DNA of 64,000 nt. It comes from Nocardia cyriacigeorgica (GTDB lineage: Bacteria > Actinomycetota > Actinomycetes > Mycobacteriales > Mycobacteriaceae). The stretch is taken from positions 1 to 64,000 of the forward strand of contig NZ_JAAGUY010000029.1 in NCBI RefSeq assembly GCF_010868145.1. Direction: 5' to 3'. The translations under genes and the position numbers were made by a program. Shown in pieces: positions 51,021 to 60,877 of this stretch. The first letter of the stretch is position 1; each line of letters opens with the position of its first letter. Below the pieces are notes generated by a model, which saw only the letters and a list, made by a program, of their open reading frames with translations, did no database searches and had not been told where the DNA came from.

Positions 51021-51991
51021 TGCTGGCGCGCAATGCGGAATCGCTGTACTGGATCGGCCGTTATGTCGAGCGCGCCGACGACACCGCCCGCATTCTCGAC
51101 GTCGCCGTGCATCAGTTGCTCGAGGACGCCACCGTCGACCCCGACCGCACCTCGCGGGTGCTGCTTCGGGTGCTCGGTATCGAACCACCGGCCCGGACGC
51201 TCGACGTCTGGTCGGTGACCGATCTGGTGGCGTTCAGCCGCCATCACGGTGGCTCGATCATCGACTCGGTGGCCAATGCCCGCGAAAATGCCAGGGGTGC
51301 CAGGGAAGTGACGTCGAGCGAGATGTGGGAGTGCCTCAACGCCACCTACATCGGTCTGGCGGCGACGGAGAAGGCGGCGCGTGGTCTCGGCCCGCACGAG
51401 TTCTTCCACTACATCAAGGACCGTGCGGCCATGTTCGCCGGCCTGTCGGATTCGACGCTCAGCCGCGACGATGGCTACCGCTTCCTGTTGCTCGGACGGT
51501 CGATCGAACGCGTCGACATGACGGTGCGCCTACTGCTCTCGCGCGCGGGCGACCGCACCTCCTCACCCGCCTGGGTGACGGTATTGCGGTCGGCGGGTGC
51601 GCACGACACTTATCTGCGCACTCACCGCGGTGCTCTGGATGCGCATCTGGTCGCGGAGTTCATCCTGCTCGATCGGTTGTTCCCGCGATCGGTGTTCCAT
51701 TCGGTGCGGGTGGCCGAAACCTGCCTCGCCGAACTCGACCAGCGGCCCAACAGCCGGTTCGGGACCAGGCATGAGGCGCAGCGGCTACTCGGGCGGGCGC
51801 GCAGCGAACTGGAATTCGTGCCGCCGGGAGCACTGCTCGAGGATCTGCAGGATCGGCTGCTGTTATTGCAGCAGACCTGCCGTGAGGTCAGTGAGGCCAT
51901 CGCGAGGCAGTACTTCCATGCCGCGCCCTGGGTGGCGTGGACGGATCTGCGTAGCAGCCGGGATCAGATGCAGGAGGTGGGCGAACTGTGA
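51020..51991 (+). CDS. alpha-E domain protein (Rv2410c-like)
   Basis: 323 residues; the ATG overlaps the ATP-grasp stop. The N-terminal MLARNAESLYWIGRYVERAD is the alpha-E hallmark, with further conserved SSEMWECLNATYIGLAATEK, FFHYIKDRAAMFAG and GYRFLLLGRSIERVDMT. The protein is all helical. It regularly accompanies circularly permuted ATP-grasp ligases, whose reaction it may assist. Function is not established. Confidence 0.85.
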   Translation: MLARNAESLYWIGRYVERADDTARILDVAVHQLLEDATVDPDRTSRVLLRVLGIEPPARTLDVWSVTDLVAFSRHHGGSIIDSVANARENARGAREVTSSEMWECLNATYIGLAATEKAARGLGPHEFFHYIKDRAAMFAGLSDSTLSRDDGYRFLLLGRSIERVDMTVRLLLSRAGDRTSSPAWVTVLRSAGAHDTYLRTHRGALDAHLVAEFILLDRLFPRSVFHSVRVAETCLAELDQRPNSRFGTRHEAQRLLGRARSELEFVPPGALLEDLQDRLLLLQQTCREVSEAIARQYFHAAPWVAWTDLRSSRDQMQEVGEL

Positions 51992-52830
51992 GCTGGCGGA
52001 TGCGGGTGGTGCACACCACCGGATATGTCTACGACGCGCCGGTGACCCGGTCGTTCAATGAGGCGCGGCTGACCCCGCGCGCGGACAGCAGGCAGAACGT
52101 CATCCTGAATCGGGTCGAGACGGTACCCGCGACCAGGTCCTACCGGTATACCGACTATTGGGGGACCGCCGTCACCTCTTTCGATCTGCACGCACCACAT
52201 ACCGAACTGGAGGTCACCGGCGCCTCGGTGGTGGAGACCGAACCGTTCACCAGACCGGCCGAGGAACTGTCCTGGGATCAGCTGGGTGATGAGCGGATCC
52301 GTGATCGCTTCGACGAGATGCTCGCCGCGACCACGTATGTGCCACGCGAGCGGAAGCTGGCTGCCGTCTCCCGGCAGTTGGCTCGTGGCGTCGCGCCCGC
52401 GAAAGCCGTTGTGCGCGCTGCAGAATGGGTGCATCGGGAAATGTGCTACCTCGCCGGTACCACCTCGGTGCACACCTCGGCGGTGCAGGCCTTCGCCGAC
52501 CGGCAGGGCGTCTGCCAGGACTATGCGCATCTGACGCTGGTGCTGTTGCGCAGCATGGGGATACCCAGCCGGTATGTCTCGGGCTATCTCCATCCGCATC
52601 CGGACGCCGAGATCGGTGCGACCACGGCCGGGCAGTCGCATGCCTGGATCGAGGCGTGGACCGGCATGTGGTGGGGCTACGACCCGACGAACAACACTCC
52701 GGTCAACGAGCAGCACGTGTCGGTCGGTGTGGGCCGCGATTACGCGGATGTGCCGCCGTTGAAAGGCATCTTCTCCGGCGGCGGCTCGACCGATCTGGAG
52801 GTTGTTGTGGAGATCACTCGCCTCGCGTAA
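51988..52830 (+). CDS. transglutaminase-like cysteine peptidase-fold protein (Rv2409c-like)
   Basis: 280 residues from GTG 51988 in a GTGA overlap. It has an N-terminal beta domain (VVHTTGYVYDAPVTRSFNEA) and a transglutaminase core with Cys176 (RQGVCQDYAHLTLVLLR), His218 (QSHAWIEAW) and Asp232 (GYDPTNN). The fold cleaves or forms isopeptide and amide bonds. With its two partners it forms a conserved three-gene operon predicted to make or process an unidentified peptide or amide. Confidence 0.88.
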   Translation: MSWRMRVVHTTGYVYDAPVTRSFNEARLTPRADSRQNVILNRVETVPATRSYRYTDYWGTAVTSFDLHAPHTELEVTGASVVETEPFTRPAEELSWDQLGDERIRDRFDEMLAATTYVPRERKLAAVSRQLARGVAPAKAVVRAAEWVHREMCYLAGTTSVHTSAVQAFADRQGVCQDYAHLTLVLLRSMGIPSRYVSGYLHPHPDAEIGATTAGQSHAWIEAWTGMWWGYDPTNNTPVNEQHVSVGVGRDYADVPPLKGIFSGGGSTDLEVVVEITRLA

Positions 52831-52933
52831 CGTTCGTTTTCACTTCGGCCGTACCAGTTTTTCCAGCGGGACCCAGGACTATCCGGTGTGTTCTCCGCCG
52901 TGGCGGGGACGATCCTCTCGGAAGGCGGACGTC

Positions 52934-53722
52934 ATGTCACCTACTGCGCAGGAAGTTGTCGAGGAAGCCATCGAGCAGCAGCCGATACCCGAGGCCAAGA
53001 AATGGGCGGCGGAGACGCTCGGCACATTCATCCTGGTCATGGGTGGTGTCGGTACCGCGGTCCTGGCCGGGGACAAGGTCGGCGCGCTCGGGGTGGCGCT
53101 GGCCTTCGGTCTCACGCTGATGTTCCTGGTCTACGCCATAGGACCGATCTCGGGCTGCCATGTGAATCCGGCGGTGACGATCGGGCAGCTGTTGATGGGC
53201 CGGCTGTCCACGGTCAGCGCGGTGGGATACATCATCTCCCAACTGATCGGCGCGTTCCTGTCCGGTCTGGTGCTGTTCGCCATTGCGAAGAACCTGCCGG
53301 CCTACGACCGCGCGGTCGATGGGCTCGGCGCCAACGGCTGGGGTGAGCACAGCCCGTCGGCGGTGACGGGGCCGCTCGGGCAGGTCGTGGTGCAGGACGG
53401 CTACGGGATGGCGGCGATGATCATCGTCGAGGTGATGCTGACCGCGCTGCTGGTGTTCGTGGTGCTGGCCTCCACCGACCAGATCTCCGATGTCCCCCTG
53501 GCCGGCCTGTCCATCGGTGTCACCCTTGCGGCCATTCACCTGATTTCCATCCCGGTCGACAACACCTCGGTGAACCCGGCGCGCAGCCTCGGCGTCGCGC
53601 CCTACCAGGACGGCGCCATGGCTCAGTCCTGGGCATTCGTGGTGTTCCCGCTGATCGGCGGCTGCCTCGGGGCACTCATCTACGGCATGCTGTTCGGTCG
53701 CTCCCGCGACATGATCAGCTGA
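52934..53722 (+). CDS. aquaporin (MIP family)
   Basis: 262 residues from ATG 52934, GGAAGGCGG upstream. Six membrane helices and the two NPA half-helices: HVNPAVTIG and SVNPARSLG. The residues flanking the second NPA fit the water-selective AqpZ type rather than a glycerol facilitator, though the loop insertion at ~137-165 (AYDRAVDGLGANGWGEHSPS) is longer than usual. It probably conducts water across the plasma membrane. Confidence 0.88.
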   Translation: MSPTAQEVVEEAIEQQPIPEAKKWAAETLGTFILVMGGVGTAVLAGDKVGALGVALAFGLTLMFLVYAIGPISGCHVNPAVTIGQLLMGRLSTVSAVGYIISQLIGAFLSGLVLFAIAKNLPAYDRAVDGLGANGWGEHSPSAVTGPLGQVVVQDGYGMAAMIIVEVMLTALLVFVVLASTDQISDVPLAGLSIGVTLAAIHLISIPVDNTSVNPARSLGVAPYQDGAMAQSWAFVVFPLIGGCLGALIYGMLFGRSRDMIS

Positions 53723-53735
53723 TTCGCTTTGATCG

Positions 53736-53774
53736 ACGGACCCCGTAACGACCGGATGTCGGCGCGGGGTCCGT
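53736..53774. terminator. bidirectional terminator between aquaporin and MazF-like genes
   Basis: ACGGACCCCG (53736-53745) and CGGGGTCCGT (53765-53774) form a perfect 10-base stem with a 19-base loop, centred between two convergent genes whose stops are 61 bases apart. Confidence 0.65.
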
Positions 53775-53783
53775 TGCTGTTGG

Positions 53784-54365
53784 TCAGCTCCAGTTGTATT
53801 CGATGACAAGACGGTGGGCGACCAGATCGAAGGTCTTGCGTGGCACGATGGCGCCCTCGCGGCGGATACCCGCCTCGGGAACGTCGAGAACCCGGTCCAG
53901 CCGGACCCAGCTCGGGCGGCCCTCGTGATCCCAGCTGCCGCTGCCGATACCGACCCAGTCCCGATCGTGGGCGCGCATCGGGTTCGACGACAGCATCAAA
54001 CCGAGCAATGTCCGGCGGTCGCGGCCGACGACGAGCACGGGGCGGTCCTTACCGTTGGTGGGGTCCTCCTCGAACGGCACCCAGGTCCACACGATCTCGC
54101 CCGGGTCGGCCCGGCCGTCCAGATGCGGGGAATAGACGATCTGGCGGGCGCGATGGGCGGTGGGCACCGGTGTGGAAGCGGTCGGACGGACGGGCACGCT
54201 CGCGGAGCGCCGCGGTGGCGCCAGCGATCCGACGGCACGTTCGAGCAGCGTGGAGCGCTGCAACTTGCCGACCAGCTTCGGCGCCTGAGACTTGACGATC
54301 TTGGGCCCCTGCTCCTTCGCGATGAGGCCGAGCTGCTTACCGAGAGAGTTCCAACTGCGGGCCAT
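53784..54365 (-). CDS. PemK/MazF-fold protein without partner antitoxin
   Basis: 193 residues from ATG 54365. The C-terminal ~120 residues follow the MazF/PemK barrel (PGEIVWTWVPFEEDP, RPVLVVGRDRRTLLGLMLSS, GSWDHEGRPSWVRLDRVLDV). The N-terminal ~70 residues are basic and helical, unlike a classical toxin. It is divergent from lepA with no small antitoxin gene next to it; the same arrangement is seen in mycobacteria (Rv2405). Probably not a toxin-antitoxin system; ribonuclease activity is uncertain. Confidence 0.75.
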   Translation of the reverse strand: MARSWNSLGKQLGLIAKEQGPKIVKSQAPKLVGKLQRSTLLERAVGSLAPPRRSASVPVRPTASTPVPTAHRARQIVYSPHLDGRADPGEIVWTWVPFEEDPTNGKDRPVLVVGRDRRTLLGLMLSSNPMRAHDRDWVGIGSGSWDHEGRPSWVRLDRVLDVPEAGIRREGAIVPRKTFDLVAHRLVIEYNWS

Positions 54366-54553
54366 CACTGGAATATAACGGCGACCCGCCGTGATGACAT
54401 CTGGTCCGATCCGGTGCCCGACCCCGCCCATAGCCGCCGTCGATCGCGCTGCGGCTGCCCGGAATTCCCGTTATGCACGGGCCAGCGGAGGGCACTCGGG
54501 CCTACTCATGGGACGATGGGTCGCAGTTCGCCGATACCCGAATGAGGAGTGGA

Positions 54554-56419
<1,866 letters not shown>

Positions 56420-56642
56420 CGCGCGATCTCGGGCCTGATCAGGGATAATGGCGCGCCGGCTCGTGTCGGCGTCGCCACCCGATAACTGGGGGCTGTGGCA
56501 ATTTGCGTGGCGTTGTTAACTTTTTCAGCGTCCCGGAGGATGTGACAGCTGGGTTCCGCACAAATATGGTGGTACCTGATCTTCACTCTCGGTCGGTCCG
56601 GCGTGGTGAGGATGCTGGATAGACCCGAGAGTGGAGTTTCGT

Positions 56643-58940
56643 ATGACGCGTGACCTGCCCTTCGACGGCGACTTCGATGCCGACGAGCGTGGCGGCGACA
56701 CTGCCTACCGTGTAGCGAGCGGGGTCGCGCGAGTAGCCAGAGGTGGTGCGTACGTCACCGGCGGCGCACTGGTGGCCGCCAACGGCGGTGGAGTTCCTGC
56801 GCGGCCAGGCAACGAACACCACCTCGACAGCTGGAATGCCGGCTGGGCGCGCAACACCGATCCCGATCCGGATGTGCCGAGCCCGGTGCTCACCTTCCCG
56901 GATCCGAATCCCGAAGATTTCGCGCCGACCCCGGTCGCCGACCAGACGCCCGAGCCCGGCGCCCCCGGTGCCGATCCGTGGGTCACCATGCCGCTGCCGC
57001 GACTGGATGGTGGCATGGGCAGTGGTGGTGGCGGTACCGACGCAGGCTTCCAGCTGCCGTCGCTGCCCGACAACGGGCCCGACGGCATGCGGCTGCCCGG
57101 TTCGAACGGTGAGGGCGTGCCAGGTATCGGTGGCATCCCCGGCGCGGACACCGGTGCCGGTGTGCCCGGGATCGGCGGCATCCCCGGCGCGACCGGCGAG
57201 GGTGTTCCCGGCCTCGGTGGCATTCCCGGCGCATCGGCGGAGGGTGTTCCCGGTATCGGTGGAATCCCCGGTGCCGGTGGACCTTCGAACGGGTTCGGGC
57301 TTCCTGGCACCGGCGGGGGTGGTTTCGAGGAGCCAGGCGGCCAAGGATTCGGTCTGCCCGGCCATGGGCTGGGGCAGGCCGGGCACGGGTTCGGGCTTCC
57401 TGGCACCAATGGTTTCGTCGCCCCCGGCTCGGGGACGTTCGGGCTGCCGGGCACGTCACCGGTTGCTCAGGCCGAGACCACGGCACCGGGCGCGGGTGAT
57501 CCGTTCGACGGTGTCGGCGACGGTGACAGCCTCGGTGTGTTTCTCGGCACTTCGCTCAGCGTCGATTTCGGCATCGGGCCGGACGGGATCTACCTGACCA
57601 CCGCGATGGAGGTCGACTTCGGCGTCGGCAATGTCGGCGATCAGCTCGACGAATACACCGACTGGCTCTCCGACGGCATGCGGGTGCCGGACGGTACCCA
57701 GCCCGGTGTAGAGGCCGGCGAATCCGGTGGCGCTCATCAGGGTCTGGTCGGTGGCGTCACCATGCCGCATGCCGGCGGTGCGAGCTCGGCCGCCGCTACC
57801 GGTGCCTCGGCAGGCCATTCAACACCCCAGACCGTGACGCACTCGGCTCCCGCAGCCCCCGCGGCTCCGGCTCCGATCGCCCCAGCCGCGCCTGCCCCGG
57901 CTCCCGCCCCGGTCGCACCTGCCGCTTCGGTCGCGCCCGCCGCGATCGCGCCCGTTCCCGCGGCCGTCGCGCCTGCGGCGGCGGCCCCGGTCGCGGTCGC
58001 TCAGCCGGTGGCGGCAACGCCACTGCAGACCACGATCCAGCCCGACGCCGCGACATCGCCGATCGCGAACGTGATCGCGCCGCCACCGGGTCCGTCGCCG
58101 CTCACCGCGCCTGCCGCGGCGGTCCCCGCGATCTTCGAGCGTTCTGTTCCTGCCGAACGTCCGGGCTCGATCGGTACCGGTGTCGAGGATCCGGCGCAGA
58201 CAACGGGCACCACCACACCCGGCGCGCCGACCACGGTCACCTCGACGGTGCCGACGCCGAGCACGCCGGGCGGGACCACCTCGCCGGGCTCGAGTACCTC
58301 CACGCCCGACGTCAGTGTCACCACACTGCCGGGTGTGTCGGGCACAACCCGGCCGGGTAGCTCGACCACCGACGATCCGATCACCAAGACGCCGGGTGGG
58401 AGCGCCACCGCTCCGAGCACCCGCCCAACCACTTCGGATCCGGACGACGACGTCACCACACCGGGAACCACCGGCGGTGCTACCACCCGTCCGCAGACGA
58501 CCGACGCGCCGGAGCCGACCACCCGGCCGCAGCCGACCGTCGATACTCCGACCACGGCGGACCTGCCCTCGACGGTGACTCGTCCGACGGCGGACATCCC
58601 CACCGCCGATGTTCCGACCGCGGACGTTCCCACCGCTGATGTTCCGACGGTCAGCGCCCCGCGGCCAACGGCGCCGACCTACGATCCGCCGACCCAAGCG
58701 CCGACGGTCGACATCCAGCCGAACACCCAGGCACCGACGATCAAACCGCAGGTCGGGGTCAAGCCGATCGCCGACTATGACACCGGACATCACGATCCGG
58801 CGCTGCTCGCGGCGGCTTCCCTCGCCGATCACGGCCCGCTCGGCCTGGCCGGTGGCGAGCTCAGCGGTGCGTTGATGCCGGAGACGACCATGGCGCAAAC
58901 ACATCATGTGGTGGCGCACGTGGACGCCGTCATCATGTGA
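56643..58940 (+). CDS. IniB-like repetitive Gly/Pro/Ala/Thr-rich protein
   Basis: 765 residues from ATG 56643 (GGAG six bases upstream). The N-terminal ~75 residues are ordinary; ~75-290 is Gly/Pro-rich with four GVPGIGGIPGA-type repeats and several GFGLPG copies. Residues ~295-350 form a short structured core (GVFLGTSLSVDFGIGPDGIY). Then come long Pro/Ala and Thr/Pro tracts with TADVP repeats, and a last short ordered segment. No signal peptide or membrane helix is obvious. The composition and a following dynamin-like gene mirror the mycobacterial iniBA arrangement, which responds to cell-wall stress. Assignment as IniB is by analogy. Confidence 0.6.
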   Translation: MTRDLPFDGDFDADERGGDTAYRVASGVARVARGGAYVTGGALVAANGGGVPARPGNEHHLDSWNAGWARNTDPDPDVPSPVLTFPDPNPEDFAPTPVADQTPEPGAPGADPWVTMPLPRLDGGMGSGGGGTDAGFQLPSLPDNGPDGMRLPGSNGEGVPGIGGIPGADTGAGVPGIGGIPGATGEGVPGLGGIPGASAEGVPGIGGIPGAGGPSNGFGLPGTGGGGFEEPGGQGFGLPGHGLGQAGHGFGLPGTNGFVAPGSGTFGLPGTSPVAQAETTAPGAGDPFDGVGDGDSLGVFLGTSLSVDFGIGPDGIYLTTAMEVDFGVGNVGDQLDEYTDWLSDGMRVPDGTQPGVEAGESGGAHQGLVGGVTMPHAGGASSAAATGASAGHSTPQTVTHSAPAAPAAPAPIAPAAPAPAPAPVAPAASVAPAAIAPVPAAVAPAAAAPVAVAQPVAATPLQTTIQPDAATSPIANVIAPPPGPSPLTAPAAAVPAIFERSVPAERPGSIGTGVEDPAQTTGTTTPGAPTTVTSTVPTPSTPGGTTSPGSSTSTPDVSVTTLPGVSGTTRPGSSTTDDPITKTPGGSATAPSTRPTTSDPDDDVTTPGTTGGATTRPQTTDAPEPTTRPQPTVDTPTTADLPSTVTRPTADIPTADVPTADVPTADVPTVSAPRPTAPTYDPPTQAPTVDIQPNTQAPTIKPQVGVKPIADYDTGHHDPALLAAASLADHGPLGLAGGELSGALMPETTMAQTHHVVAHVDAVIM
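57108..57278 (+). repeat. four in-frame GVPGIGGIPGA repeats
   Basis: Within the IniB-like gene, codons 156-212 hold four tandem units of 14 or 15 residues (42-45 bases), each containing GVPG(I/L)GGIPGA. The DNA copies differ at third positions, so the protein pattern appears selected. Confidence 0.8.
58587..58646 (+). repeat. four in-frame 15-base TAD(V/I)P repeats
   Basis: Four consecutive 15-base units encode TADIP, TADVP, TADVP, TADVP near the C-terminus of the IniB-like protein. Units alternate in synonymous third bases, and the second and fourth are nearly identical. Confidence 0.8.
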
Positions 58941-59049
58941 CCGGCGCGAAGCGGGACGGGTTGACGGCGCAATCGGGCGCCATGATCGAATGGGAGCCGA
59001 CAGCGTGCGAGAGATTCTTCGACGCCAGCGACGATAGTGAGGAGCAGGG

Positions 59050-60858
59050 TTGTCTGCCGCAGCCGGACTGGAGGCCGCGACGGTGAAACATCCGGACGCC
59101 ATGGCCCCGCTCATCCGGATCACCGACGACCTGCGGGAGCTGACCCGGTCCGCCGGTCGCGACGACCTCGGCGGCCGGCTGAGCATGGTCCGGTCAAGGG
59201 TGAATGATCCGCGGGTGCGGCTCGTGGTGGTCGGTGACGCCAAGAACGGTATGAGCAGCCTGGTCAACGCCCTGGTCGGGGCGAAGGTCAGCGCGACCGA
59301 CGTCCCGATCGGCGTTCCTGTCATCATCGAACACGGTCCGGAGCCGACCGCCACCCTGGTGCGTTCGGTGGGTGGCGGACGGATCGAACGTCAGCCCGTC
59401 GACCCGCTCGACCCGGCGCCCGCACTCAATGCGAAGGGCGTCATCCGGGCCGAATTCACCCAGCCGAGCCCGCTGCTGGCCGAGGGTGTGGTGCTGATGG
59501 ACGCGCCCGGCGCGACCCGCGAGGACAACACCACCTGGTCGATGATCGCCGCCGCCGACGCCGTGCTCTATGTCGGTGACGCCGCTACCGAGCTGACCTC
59601 CGAGCAGATCGGTCATCTACAGCGCATCCAGCAGATCTGCCCGACGGTGGTCTGCGTGCTGAACAAGATCGACATGCATCCGCACTGGGCGCACACCCAG
59701 CAGCGCAACCGCGAGCTGCTCGACGCCGCCGGTCTCGGTTTCGCGGTCGCGCCGGTGTCGGCGGAGATGCATCGACAGGCCGGTCTGGTGGGCAACTATC
59801 AGCGCGATATCGAATCCGGGTTGCCGCAGCTGGTCGATCATCTGCGCGATTTCATCGTCAACCGAGCCGATGAGGTGGCAATCGAAGCCGCGGCGGGTGA
59901 TATCCGCCTGGTCTGCGATCACCTGGCGGCGTCGCTGCGTACCGAGGCGGAGACGCTGCGCGATCCGCGCCGTCGTTCGGAGATCACCGCGCAGCTGGCC
60001 GCGGCCCGCGACGAGGCCGATCAGCTGCGTCAGCGTACGGCGAACTGGCAGGTGACCCTCGCCGACGGCAGCACCGAGCTGATGGCCGATATCGAGCACG
60101 ATCTGCGGCACCGGCTGCGCAGCCTGGTCCGCGACGCCGAAGCCGAGATCGCCCAGACCGATCCGGCACGGCGCTGGAACGAATTCGGTACCGACCTGGA
60201 CGCGCGCATCTGCGAGGCCGTCGAGGAGAACTTCGCGACGGCCCACTACCGCTCGGTGGAGCTCTCGGAGCAGGTGGCGGCGAAATTCCCGGCCGATCAC
60301 CGCGCCCCACCGTTGCCGGACGTGCGGCTGGAGCAGCCGGGTGACGTCCTCGAACAGGTGGCACCGCTGGAGCCGCTGGAAAGTGCGAAGACGAGCGTGA
60401 CCCAGCAGTTCCTCTCGGCGCTGCGCGGCTCCTACGGCGGCATCCTGATGGTCGGTCTGGCCACCAGCCTGCTCGGCATGTCGCTGGTGAACTGGTATTC
60501 CGCCGGTGCGGGTGTGCTGCTGGGTATCAACGCGCTGTGGGACGACCGCCGGGCACGCAAACAGCGACGTCAGGCCGAGGCCAAGGTTGCGGTGGCCCGG
60601 TTGATGGACGATGTCGTTTTCCAGGTTGGCAAGGAGTCGAGGAACCGCTTGCGCGCCACCCAGCGGTCACTGCGCGACCATTTCACCGAGATCGCCACAG
60701 ACGTCCTGCGCAATGCCGACGAAGCACTGCGGGTCGCCGAGGAGGCGGGGGAGAAGTACGGCGATCGCGGCCGTGATCGACTCGATCGCATCGATGCCGA
60801 TATGGCGACGCTGCGTGGGGTCCGTGAACGCGCCGACGCGCTGATTCCCGCCGCCTGA
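59050..60858 (+). CDS. dynamin-like GTPase-family protein (IniA-like) with altered P-loop
   Basis: 602 residues from TTG 59050 (GAGGAG 6 bases upstream); GTG 59083 with GGAGG is an alternative. The GTPase domain keeps G3 (DAPG, Asp151) and G4 (NKID, Asn205), but the P-loop reads GDAKNGMSS at 62-70, with Met68 where the essential Lys of GxxxxGKS should be. Long helices with polar coiled-coil character follow. Two hydrophobic stretches at ~460-495 (GGILMVGLATSLLGMSL) look like the membrane paddle of bacterial dynamins, then an amphipathic C-terminus. It pairs with the IniB-like gene. The lost Lys may weaken nucleotide hydrolysis. Confidence 0.75.
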   Translation: MSAAAGLEAATVKHPDAMAPLIRITDDLRELTRSAGRDDLGGRLSMVRSRVNDPRVRLVVVGDAKNGMSSLVNALVGAKVSATDVPIGVPVIIEHGPEPTATLVRSVGGGRIERQPVDPLDPAPALNAKGVIRAEFTQPSPLLAEGVVLMDAPGATREDNTTWSMIAAADAVLYVGDAATELTSEQIGHLQRIQQICPTVVCVLNKIDMHPHWAHTQQRNRELLDAAGLGFAVAPVSAEMHRQAGLVGNYQRDIESGLPQLVDHLRDFIVNRADEVAIEAAAGDIRLVCDHLAASLRTEAETLRDPRRRSEITAQLAAARDEADQLRQRTANWQVTLADGSTELMADIEHDLRHRLRSLVRDAEAEIAQTDPARRWNEFGTDLDARICEAVEENFATAHYRSVELSEQVAAKFPADHRAPPLPDVRLEQPGDVLEQVAPLEPLESAKTSVTQQFLSALRGSYGGILMVGLATSLLGMSLVNWYSAGAGVLLGINALWDDRRARKQRRQAEAKVAVARLMDDVVFQVGKESRNRLRATQRSLRDHFTEIATDVLRNADEALRVAEEAGEKYGDRGRDRLDRIDADMATLRGVRERADALIPAA

Positions 60859-60877
60859 TTCGGGCGCTTCAGTGTGC

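Noticed and set aside
53784..54365. Active MazEF toxin-antitoxin module
   Set aside because: No antitoxin gene is adjacent and the position beside lepA is conserved as a single gene.
57108..57278. CRISPR array
   Set aside because: The repeats are in-frame, differ at synonymous positions, have no unique spacers, and lie inside a gene.
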